A stretch of DNA of 21,281 bases from SB15 sp964639245 (GTDB lineage: Bacteria > Chloroflexota > Anaerolineae > Aggregatilineales > J027): positions 1-21,281 of the forward strand of contig CAZXCU010000039.1 of assembly GCA_964639245.1 (NCBI GenBank). Direction: 5' to 3'. Both the position numbers and the translations under genes were made by a program. Below, piece by piece: positions 15,501 to 21,281 of this stretch (its first letter is position 1; each line of letters opens with the position of its first letter). The notes under the pieces were generated by a model. That model made no database searches. It worked only from the letters and a program-made list of their open reading frames with translations, and was not told the origin of the DNA.

Positions 15501-18303
15501 AGAAGTCTACCAAGCGGGCTTTTCTAGCGTGCCAGTAGACACATGGGATGCCAATAACATTCTCACCCAGCGTTTCTGGATGTTCCGTCCAGGTTCTGGG
15601 GTGGTCGAAAAATATGACTTTACCCTGCAAGACTGGATGACCCATACCAATCCGTCCTATCCCAAACTTAGTCCTGATACCCTCATCTATGGTGTGAATA
15701 CTGGAATTGGTTCGGGGTGGAGCAATGGGACAACCACCTTCAATGGTTTTGTCGATAATGTTGCGGTTGGTTTCAATGGTGTAGCGACCCGCTATAACTT
15801 TGAACCCGACTTAAAAGGCGATTTGGTCGTCACCAAGTTCAATGACCTGAACGGCGATGGCGATCAAGACACAGGTGAAGATGTCTTGGAAGGCTGGTCG
15901 TTTGAAGTCTTCGACAACAGTAATGCCTCACAAGGGGTGATGACCACCGATGTGAACGGGCAGGCCAAGCTGGAAAATCTCGCGCCCGGACAATACAGTG
16001 TGGTTGAAACACCCACGCAAGAACAAGCGCAGTGTTGGGTTGTCACGACACAAGGGGGTGCCACTCAAGCGGCAACCATCGTTGGCGACCAAGAAACCAG
16101 CCTCACCTTTGGCAACCAGTATGTGTGTTTGCCACCTGACGCGGTGAATGACGCTGCCCAAACGACCTATCAAGCCAACATCAATATTCCAGTGCTGACC
16201 AACGATACCGACCCGAACAACGATGTGTTGACCGTCATTAGTGTCACCCAAGGCACCAAAGGGACAGTCAGCATCAATGGGGATGGCACGGTCAAATACA
16301 CCCACACCGGCAGTCTGGGAGCAGGACAAGTTACCACCGATACCTTCACCTATACCATCAGCGATGGCAAAGGTGGCACGGACACCGCGACGGTGACGGT
16401 GGAAATTGTTCGTTTGCACTTGACTTCCTTCTGCCCGCCCGGCGAATTCCGTGTGCGGAATCCCGGCAGTTTTGCCATCAACTACACCTGGGATGTCTAC
16501 AATACCATCCCGGCTACCCCCGGTACGGCTCAACCCGGTGATAATTTCTTCAACACCGGACTGGGTTCTGGTACGGTGCGTTTGTTCGTAGGCAATGTTC
16601 AACACGATGTCAAAGCCACGCTCAGAAACTGCCTTGAAGTTAAGAAAGTGGTGGATTGGAACGGCAGCACGCCTGACCCGAACCTGACATTTGAAATTTG
16701 TATCTTTGGCCCGTCCTATCCTGCCCCGACCAAAACGGCCAACAACTGTAAACAGTTGGGCGATGGGCAAACCGCGAATTGGTCGAATCTGATCGTAGGC
16801 AGCTACGAAGTTGTCGAAACACCTGTATCGGGCTGGGATGTGTCGGGAGAAACGACTCTCGATATTCAAGATGGGCAAACTTCGACCTATCAAGCCACGA
16901 TTACCAATACCTATATCCCACCGACAGGTGATTTGGTCGTGACCAAGTTCAATGACCTGAACGGCGATGGCGATCAAGACACAGGTGAAGATGTCTTGGA
17001 AGGCTGGTCGTTTGAAGTCTTCGACAGCAGCAATACCTCACAAGGGGTGATGACCACCGATGTGAACGGGCAGGCCAAATTTGAAAGTCTGCCAACAGGT
17101 ATATACACCGTGGTTGAAAAACCGACCTCCGAACAGGAAAGCTGCTGGCAAGTGACCACGCCTGCCGCGCAACCCTCCTTAACCCAAACGGCGCAAGTTG
17201 CAGGCGGACAACAAACGGCTGTGACCTACGGCAATCAGAATGTTTGTGAAATTCCGGTGGCTGTGACCATCAACAAATTCAATGATGCCAACAGCAGCAA
17301 ATTGCAGGATGGCAACGAACAATCCTTGGGTGGCTGGTCATTCACGGTGAAGCAGAACAACCAAGTGGTTACCAGTGGTACAACCGACGCAAACGGCAAG
17401 ATTGAATTGAACCTGCTGCCCGGCGAATATGTCATTACCGAAACACTCTTGGGTAACTGCTGGGTTTCGACCACAGGTGTGACCCAAACCGTGACGATTG
17501 AACCACAAACTCCCGCCACGTTTAGCTTTGGCAACCGCTATATTTGCCAGCGCCCGCCTGCCCAATGTGCCAACATCACCATTCACAACCAGATCATCGG
17601 GACGAATGGTTACAATGTGATTAACGGGACAGAAGGCAATGACCTGATTCTGGCGCGGGGTGGTACGGACATTGTTCACGGGATGGGCGGTGACGACTGT
17701 ATCTTGGGCGAAAATGGCTCGGATGAACTCTATGGCGATGCAGGGAATGACATTATTCTCGGCGGTAACGGCAAAGATGACATCTACGGTGGTGACGGGG
17801 ATGATCTCGGTTACGGCGATAACGATGATGACTTCCTGAGTGGCGGCAACGGCAATGACCGTCTGTTTGGTAACAACGGCAATGATTGTGTCGTTGGCGG
17901 CGATGGAGACGATTTCATTGACGGTGGTGCTGGCAATGATGCGCCATTGATCGGGAACGGCGGTAACGACACTATCTACGGCGGCACAGGCCATGACGAA
18001 CTGTATGGCGATGGTCTCATCGGCAAAGCAGGCGGTCACGATGGTGAGTTTGGCCCGAATGTTGGCGCACCCGGCAACGACACCCTGTACGGGGGGCAAG
18101 GCCACGATGAACTCTACGGCGGCCCGTTGAATGACCGTCTTTATGGTGAACAGGGCAGCGATGATCTGTTCGGCAATGAGGGCGATGACATCATGACCGG
18201 CGGAACGCAGTATGATGATTTCGTAGGCGGACTGAATTCCGACTCTGTGACGGATTTCAATCCCGGACAGGATACATGCAGCGAAGTTGAAACTGGCTGC
18301 TAA
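12556..18303 (+). CDS. Giant secreted modular protein: SdrD/Cna-B repeats, beta-helix, cadherin-like domain and RTX repeats
   Basis: This 1915-residue protein has a Sec signal peptide, probably cut after VQA (residue 34). In order: SdrD_B/Cna-B repeat (about 50-135); beta-sandwich-like module (150-317); right-handed parallel beta-helix of NosD/pectate-lyase type (325-752), ending in the typical NWWGKADGPGP; SdrD_B (756-858); second jelly-roll-like region (861-1085); SdrD_B (1088-1190); cadherin-like/VCBS-type domain (1195-1285); a Cys-rich segment; prealbumin-like domain (1359-1455); SdrD_B (1458-1560 and about 1568-1665); RTX nonapeptides (1691-1901). No LPXTG, membrane anchor or PEP-CTERM tail is present, so it should be released or held by calcium-folded RTX. 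No catalytic motif was recognised; adhesion or a matrix role is likely. GGAG (12550-12553) suits the second ATG (12559) better than the first. Confidence 0.85.
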   Translation: MMFNDLKRVRGKWQKLLCLLVIVLVAWTIPNVQASNDTDERSSGVARNGTGILTIVKYNDLDGNGSQDAGENGLQNWEFKVYDSLNTLVDTVTTDANGVATVSSLEVATYKVCETPQAGWKNTTSACQTVTLTQVSQAPQTVYVLNNFSSPVGPEWTNGVTEIAPNSNSVLGRYTEDSAVTLSLTGLPAHTQIEVNFKLYILNTWDGDSNTNNLGPDYWRLSADNVSIFDETFSNALSTQSYPTDNSTPRTGAVSVDSLGSSNSDPNGWFTDTLYDLNLPTFDHTASTLNLTFSSSGLQAILNDETWAIDDVEVIAINQGVMGEVKFGNQACPDGSVVNTTTNESFCTIQDGIQDSDTLSGHTLFVHPGTYPEVGQIVIDKNLTIEGANKATVIIKPTGDTGNGGSGDARGWFLVNAGVKFNLKKVTLDGDGFKLNQGLRINGSGSINNVILKNIGFNPSGPDYAGIAIAARGDGAVSVKNSTFTNIGRVGAHFFGAGVTGSVFENNTYTGKGIGNWLDYGVELGGGAKVTVKDNTISKNQGVATVDGSGSAAMLISTYFDPGTEGYVENNEFYDSSVGIYIGYDENDTSVANIKKNKIYNTDYGIVTTGTADVTLTDNQIYNNQESGVDIYKGTKLTASGNWVYGNKNGFVLTETGVVALTGNVIYEQTNSGIQVVDATSAAALTANNNDLCRNVVYGVENLATATFINAQSNWWGKADGPGPIGPGTGDKVTAGVNFSNFLTAPAVTNSPCAPTDGTFKVFKYNDLDQSGMYNTGDAPLPGWNFTVYTDNTKTTTVTSGTTDANGEISFTLPFGDYYVCETLKTSWVNSDPGGSEPCEPVTVAFGTTPDLQFGNYKVFVETEVIVRPSNMQGWTIENQRPSAFGGITTDQPRSGNGSLEFEILTPYTPVSPSPDKVDWQKAWNPDPNLTLSTLDTLRYEYYRVGTSTVINHLHPVLRILFYDTKGTQTTSDDVTGTLIWEEVYQAGFSSVPVDTWDANNILTQRFWMFRPGSGVVEKYDFTLQDWMTHTNPSYPKLSPDTLIYGVNTGIGSGWSNGTTTFNGFVDNVAVGFNGVATRYNFEPDLKGDLVVTKFNDLNGDGDQDTGEDVLEGWSFEVFDNSNASQGVMTTDVNGQAKLENLAPGQYSVVETPTQEQAQCWVVTTQGGATQAATIVGDQETSLTFGNQYVCLPPDAVNDAAQTTYQANINIPVLTNDTDPNNDVLTVISVTQGTKGTVSINGDGTVKYTHTGSLGAGQVTTDTFTYTISDGKGGTDTATVTVEIVRLHLTSFCPPGEFRVRNPGSFAINYTWDVYNTIPATPGTAQPGDNFFNTGLGSGTVRLFVGNVQHDVKATLRNCLEVKKVVDWNGSTPDPNLTFEICIFGPSYPAPTKTANNCKQLGDGQTANWSNLIVGSYEVVETPVSGWDVSGETTLDIQDGQTSTYQATITNTYIPPTGDLVVTKFNDLNGDGDQDTGEDVLEGWSFEVFDSSNTSQGVMTTDVNGQAKFESLPTGIYTVVEKPTSEQESCWQVTTPAAQPSLTQTAQVAGGQQTAVTYGNQNVCEIPVAVTINKFNDANSSKLQDGNEQSLGGWSFTVKQNNQVVTSGTTDANGKIELNLLPGEYVITETLLGNCWVSTTGVTQTVTIEPQTPATFSFGNRYICQRPPAQCANITIHNQIIGTNGYNVINGTEGNDLILARGGTDIVHGMGGDDCILGENGSDELYGDAGNDIILGGNGKDDIYGGDGDDLGYGDNDDDFLSGGNGNDRLFGNNGNDCVVGGDGDDFIDGGAGNDAPLIGNGGNDTIYGGTGHDELYGDGLIGKAGGHDGEFGPNVGAPGNDTLYGGQGHDELYGGPLNDRLYGEQGSDDLFGNEGDDIMTGGTQYDDFVGGLNSDSVTDFNPGQDTCSEVETGC
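15820..15968 (+). repeat. 149-bp direct repeat, copy 1
   Basis: It encodes the front half of the third SdrD_B repeat. It matches 16930-17078 at 145 of 149 bases by direct comparison; mismatches are at 15831, 15917, 15921 and 15925. The offset is exactly 1110 bp (370 codons), so the reading frame is kept. Confidence 0.95.
16930..17078 (+). repeat. 149-bp direct repeat, copy 2
   Basis: It encodes the front half of the fourth SdrD_B repeat and is nearly identical to 15820-15968. Similarity drops abruptly on both sides although the protein domain continues, which points to recent duplication or gene conversion of this block only. Confidence 0.95.
17626..18258 (+). repeat. RTX calcium-binding nonapeptide array
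   Basis: Residues 1691-1901 hold about twenty GGxGxDxLx-type units, such as GGNGNDRLF and GGDGDDFID, of the hemolysin-type calcium-binding family. One insertion of about 19 residues (starting LIGKAGGHDG) interrupts the array at about 18013-18070. The end, SVTDFNPGQD, resembles usual RTX ends. Calcium would fold it into a beta-roll outside the cell. Confidence 0.92.
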
Positions 18304-18323
18304 CCCATTCTACTAGCAATAAC

Positions 18324-18356
18324 AAAAAATCCCTGACCTCAAATCAGGGATTTTTT
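18324..18356. terminator. Bidirectional intrinsic terminator after the giant gene
   Basis: AAAAAATCCCTGA (18324-18336) pairs with TCAGGGATTTTTT (18344-18356) around a 7-nt loop. The A- and T-runs serve as T-tracts on both strands. It lies 21 bp after the giant gene and 62 bp beyond the end of the convergent operon. Confidence 0.92.
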
Positions 18357-18417
18357 ATTGTGCGGATTATCAACTTTCATAGGGTTTTCTGAGGCAATAG
18401 GCCACGAACAAATGAGT

Positions 18418-19236
18418 TCATATACCTTTATATCCACAGGACTCACGGATGATGAGTTCAACACTCAAAGTTGTGATGCCGCGAATGGCTAATCCGTTCA
18501 TCTGGCTGATTAACTGGTAGGTAGCCCGTTTGCCCAGTTCTTTTACGTCGGCTGCAACCGTGGTTAAACCTGCTTTTTCCGCTTCAGGGGCATCTCCGAA
18601 AGCCACTACAGAAACAGCCTCTGGTACATCAATATGATGGTCATTTAAGGTTTCAATCGCGGCTTGTGCCATCAGATAGTCACTTGAGAGGATGGCATCG
18701 AAAGGTAAGTTTTTCTGAATACAATTTTGGAGCGACTCGGCTGCCAATTGGGGTAAAAATTCACCCGCCAGAAAATACACTTCTTGGATCGGCAGGTCGT
18801 AGCGTAAAAGTTCCCGCCGAAAAGCCTCTTCGCGCTCGTCTGCATCAATCTGCTCCCGAATCCCCCGAATGAATAGGATGTCTCGGCGCGAACAACGCAC
18901 CACCAGATGTTCCACCAGTGCGGCAATTCCCTGTGCATTATTGGACATGACGACGGGAAAACCGGGGGTGAGATGGCTAATCAGGGAGACTGGGAGTCCC
19001 GCTTGGCGTATCTGGTATAAAAAAGCCTCTGGTGCTGCATTGGCAATGCCGATGATCCCATCCACATCGGCAGATTGAAGGGCAATCGGACGCGGTGCAG
19101 CTGGATTTTCGGCATAGGAATCAATCCGTATCTGAAATCGTTCTTTGCCGCCCTCCGCCGCTTCGTAAATGCCCTCGATAACCCGTTTCTGGAAAACCCC
19201 ATATTGGTCGTTGGTGATAATCCCGATGGTTCGCAT
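18418..19236 (-). CDS. HTH-less LacI/GalR-type ligand-binding protein
   Basis: This 272-residue protein begins directly with the periplasmic-binding-protein fold of LacI/GalR regulators: MRTIGIITNDQYGVFQKRV matches the first strand and helix that normally follow the hinge at about residue 60. Later family marks are the VDGIIGIAN strand, AILSSDYLMAQAAIETL and VSVVAFGD. There is no helix-turn-helix and no signal peptide, so it should be a cytoplasmic sugar sensor that cannot bind DNA alone. Its ATG shares one base with the stop of the ROK regulator gene (TAATG), so it is translationally coupled to it and made in proportion. It may act as a partner or sensor for that regulator; this is inference. 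No in-frame HTH lies upstream, since that sequence codes for the ROK protein. Confidence 0.85.
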   Translation of the reverse strand: MRTIGIITNDQYGVFQKRVIEGIYEAAEGGKERFQIRIDSYAENPAAPRPIALQSADVDGIIGIANAAPEAFLYQIRQAGLPVSLISHLTPGFPVVMSNNAQGIAALVEHLVVRCSRRDILFIRGIREQIDADEREEAFRRELLRYDLPIQEVYFLAGEFLPQLAAESLQNCIQKNLPFDAILSSDYLMAQAAIETLNDHHIDVPEAVSVVAFGDAPEAEKAGLTTVAADVKELGKRATYQLISQMNGLAIRGITTLSVELIIRESCGYKGI

Positions 19237-20351
19237 TAGACCAACCCCAACTCATAACGTACTGCCCGTGCAGCTGCCCCCATAGAAATCAGATTATGGG
19301 TTTTATCCAGCGAAAAAGCTGTGGCTTCTACCAATTCAGGAATGACCCGTGTAGCGGTTTTTTCAATGACGACATCCAAAAAACGCTGGCCTAAATCGGC
19401 AATGCCCCCAGCTAGCGAAATATGTTTGGGTCGCAGCAGGGCAATCGTCCAGCTAAAAATTTGCGCCACATGGGAGGTTAATTCATCTTCGAGCAGCAGG
19501 GCTGCTGAGTCGCCTTGAAGAATGGCGTGGCGTAAGTGCAAATACAGAAATTTTTCGTGCTGAATTAAGCCGAGTTCTCGCGCTCGTTGTTTAACGTGTG
19601 ACCAGCCCAAATATTCTTTAACTGATTTGTCATGCAGCATCAAATAGCCAATATCACTCCCCCGATGGTAATTCACATCGCTACTGACTACCCCGACTCC
19701 GACCCCTTCTCCGACCAGTACCGTCACAAGGCTGGATGGACTCGCGGTGTTGCCAAAGGCCAATTGTGCCATGGCTGCAAGTTCAGTGCTGTTGGAGACA
19801 TACGCTGGTACATCATAATAGGCGGTGAGTTTTTGGGTTAATGGGAAATTCTTCCACCCCACCTGTGGGGCATACCGCACGATACCATCTTCATCATCCA
19901 CCACCGCCTGAATCCCCACCCCAATGCACAACAACGGGGCGCTCAATTGGGCAACTAGGCCATTAATGACTTCGACCAGCACAGTAAAAAAATCTTCTTC
20001 GGGAACAATTTCGCTGGTGTGTTCGGCAATGATTTGCCCATTCAGGTTGGTTAGCACAGCAAGGATATACGAATCATTAATCGAAACACCGATAACTTGC
20101 CGCGATTCTGGCACAAAACGGAGCAGGCGCGGACGTTTGCCCCCGCTATCCGTCGATTCGCCAAAGCCTTCCTCGACCAGCAATCCGTCATCGATCAATT
20201 CTGCAATCAGGCTAGAAACGGCTGGTTTGGTTAGGCCTGTTTCTTGGGCAAGCGCAGCTCGATTTTCGGCCAAACCGCTATAGACTGCCCGTAGCAGTAA
20301 TTGGCGGTTGTGGCGTTTAACTTGCCCTTTAGTGGCTTTGCTGGATTTCAT
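19236..20351 (-). CDS. ROK-family transcriptional regulator with degenerate sugar site
   Basis: This 371-residue protein has an N-terminal winged helix-turn-helix (about 13-77, with LAQETGLTKPAVSSLIAELIDDGLL) and a C-terminal ROK/NagC-type actin-fold domain (about 84-371). The ROK landmarks are changed: the DxGGT phosphate loop reads INDSYI, the catalytic Asp of the ND motif is S188, the ExGH sugar/zinc motif is D233-I-G-Y236, and the CxCGxxGC zinc cysteines are absent. It is therefore a regulator without kinase activity and probably cannot bind sugar or zinc in the usual way. I prefer the ATG at 20351, which has GGAG nine nt upstream, over a GTG at 20378 without one. It follows a GH3 glycosidase gene by 32 nt and overlaps the LacI-type gene by one base, so the three form an operon concerned with a glycoside or amino sugar. 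Confidence 0.88.
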   Translation of the reverse strand: MKSSKATKGQVKRHNRQLLLRAVYSGLAENRAALAQETGLTKPAVSSLIAELIDDGLLVEEGFGESTDSGGKRPRLLRFVPESRQVIGVSINDSYILAVLTNLNGQIIAEHTSEIVPEEDFFTVLVEVINGLVAQLSAPLLCIGVGIQAVVDDEDGIVRYAPQVGWKNFPLTQKLTAYYDVPAYVSNSTELAAMAQLAFGNTASPSSLVTVLVGEGVGVGVVSSDVNYHRGSDIGYLMLHDKSVKEYLGWSHVKQRARELGLIQHEKFLYLHLRHAILQGDSAALLLEDELTSHVAQIFSWTIALLRPKHISLAGGIADLGQRFLDVVIEKTATRVIPELVEATAFSLDKTHNLISMGAAARAVRYELGLV

Positions 20352-20383
20352 CGGGCATTTCTCCGTCAGAGGAAACACCCATT

Positions 20384-21281
20384 TTACACAGCAGCAGGGG
20401 AAATGTTACACGGCAAAATGCCCAATGCTTCAATTTCGCCGAACAGCACCTGCGCCACTGCTTCCATAGACACCGGGCGAATTCCATAAGAGCAGAGATA
20501 GGTTTCTACTTGTGGGAAAGCGGCTAAATCATAGGGGGTTCGTAGAGCCACCACAATTGGATTTTTGCCATGTGCGTGGAGTTCCCGGACAAGCGCCGCT
20601 TGACTTTCATGTTCGGATGCAATAATCGTTCCTACAATCACCCTATCCACTTGGGAGGCTGCGCTAACCAACGCGGCAATATCCGATGAATCCGCAGCGT
20701 AGGGCAGTTGTAGCCAGTCGGTGCGCGGGTGACGCTGACGGATGCGCTCAGCGAGACGAATTTCAACCCGCGAGGAGGTATCCGCCGGCGTTAAATCGCG
20801 GGTTTCGGGCGTAATGACCAGAATCGTCTCGTCGGCACCCGGTTTTAAGGGAAGATGAGCATTTTTTACGATGGTAATTGAACGGTTGGCAATTTCTTGG
20901 GCAATGGCTTGATGTTCAGCACAGCCCACGACGGATAAATCGGGCAAGGTAGTCGGAAGTTGGCGCTGAATTTGCTGAATCCGATGCACGGAATCGGGAC
21001 GTTCTAAGGGTTCTAATTGTTGTAGTAGTTTCAAATGGTCAGGCACACCGAGCGCAGGAATAATTAAATCTGCGCCCGCGTTGATAGCACCCGATAAACT
21101 TTCGATTGTGCCTAAACGGGCAACGGCATCCATATCCATCGCGTCGGTCAGAATCAGCCCTTCAAAGCCCATTTGCTGGCGGAGGAGACCGTTTAACACA
21201 TACGGCGAAATGGTCGAAGGGCGCTGGTCATCCAGCACGGCAAAGACGACATGGGTGGACATGACCCCTTTCACTCCCGCT
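20384..21281 (-). CDS. Glycoside hydrolase family 3 protein (beta-N-acetylhexosaminidase-like), 5' end outside window
   Basis: About 299 residues are visible, and the frame stays open to the window edge, so the N-terminal part, including the usual KHFPGHG motif, is missing. The visible start, GVKGVMSTHVVF, then ISPYVLNGLLR and MGFEGLILTDAMDMDAV, matches the end of the GH3 TIM barrel; the Asp of LTDAMDM is at the nucleophile position of NagZ-like enzymes. After INAGADLIIP comes a C-terminal GH3 alpha/beta sandwich domain. It probably releases N-acetylglucosamine or beta-glucosyl units. Whether it has a signal peptide cannot be seen. The operon partners, a ROK regulator and a LacI-type sensor, agree with a sugar-recycling role. 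The GTG at 21274 is not the true start. Confidence 0.85.
   Translation of the reverse strand, partial: AGVKGVMSTHVVFAVLDDQRPSTISPYVLNGLLRQQMGFEGLILTDAMDMDAVARLGTIESLSGAINAGADLIIPALGVPDHLKLLQQLEPLERPDSVHRIQQIQRQLPTTLPDLSVVGCAEHQAIAQEIANRSITIVKNAHLPLKPGADETILVITPETRDLTPADTSSRVEIRLAERIRQRHPRTDWLQLPYAADSSDIAALVSAASQVDRVIVGTIIASEHESQAALVRELHAHGKNPIVVALRTPYDLAAFPQVETYLCSYGIRPVSMEAVAQVLFGEIEALGILPCNISPAAV

Noticed and set aside
15928..16977. Long open frame on the minus strand (349 codons) inside the giant gene
   Set aside because: It is antisense to a clearly coding modular domain region, has no recognisable domain or ribosome site, and its length comes from the biased composition of the repeats.
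17338..18105. Val/Ala-rich 255-codon frame on the minus strand
   Set aside because: It is the reverse reading of the RTX Asp/Gly repeats and has no independent coding evidence.
17626..18258. Possible CRISPR-like or satellite array
   Set aside because: The periodic DNA is explained by in-frame nonapeptide codons; there are no identical repeats with unique spacers.
1..21281. tRNA genes, insertion sequences, integrases or phage genes
   Set aside because: No cloverleaf-like sequences, transposase or integrase motifs, or terminal inverted repeats were seen.

Overview
The window is about 21.3 kb of bacterial chromosome of moderate GC content with no phage, transposon or CRISPR signs. Pro/Thr-rich 'TPxPT' lipoprotein linkers, a very large SdrD/Cna-B-type secreted protein with RTX repeats, a SpoIIE-type phosphatase with Cache and GAF domains, and a ROK/LacI-type sugar regulator operon together suggest a Chloroflexota bacterium, probably Anaerolineae-like. 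This is inference from gene style, not from a phylogenetic marker; the only rRNA is a 34-nt tail of 5S.

Layout. (1) 1-130: 3' end of a 5S rRNA and a probable rRNA-operon terminator. (2) 199-3280, plus strand: a compact operon of a HAD sugar-phosphate phosphatase, a TusA-like protein with a TTG start and a degenerate CPxP motif, and a three-module lipoprotein, closed by a hairpin shared with the convergent next gene. (3) 3285-4247, minus: an EamA/DMT permease. (4) 4337-7566, minus: a two-gene partner-switching operon, namely a membrane Cache-GAF-SpoIIE-HATPase protein followed 1 nt later by a STAS antagonist, ended by a strong hairpin. (5) 7709-12223, plus, divergent from (4): two full-length RelA/SpoT homologues in tandem. 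(6) 12224-18356: a 332-bp intergenic/leader region and a 1915-residue secreted modular protein, ended by a bidirectional hairpin. (7) 18418-21281, minus: a 5'-truncated GH3 glycosidase, a ROK-family regulator and an HTH-less LacI-type ligand-binding protein, the last two overlapping by one base.

The most interesting element is the tandem RSH pair. The first protein has lost all four metal ligands of the (p)ppGpp hydrolase (HD) domain but keeps every synthetase residue I can place. The second keeps every hydrolase residue but has lost the key synthetase residues (catalytic Asp to Arg, Glu to Asp). Both keep TGS, zinc-finger and ACT regulatory domains. One bifunctional Rel enzyme thus seems to have been duplicated and split into a dedicated synthetase and a dedicated hydrolase, made from one transcript. 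The synthetase also carries an unusual insert of two 30-residue repeats just before its TGS domain. The divergently transcribed phosphatase/STAS operon puts two stress-signalling systems on one control region.

A second possible new arrangement is the ROK regulator whose sugar-binding residues are missing and which is translationally coupled to a LacI-type sensor that has no DNA-binding domain. Most promoters I could place are extended -10 elements (TGn-TAnnnT).
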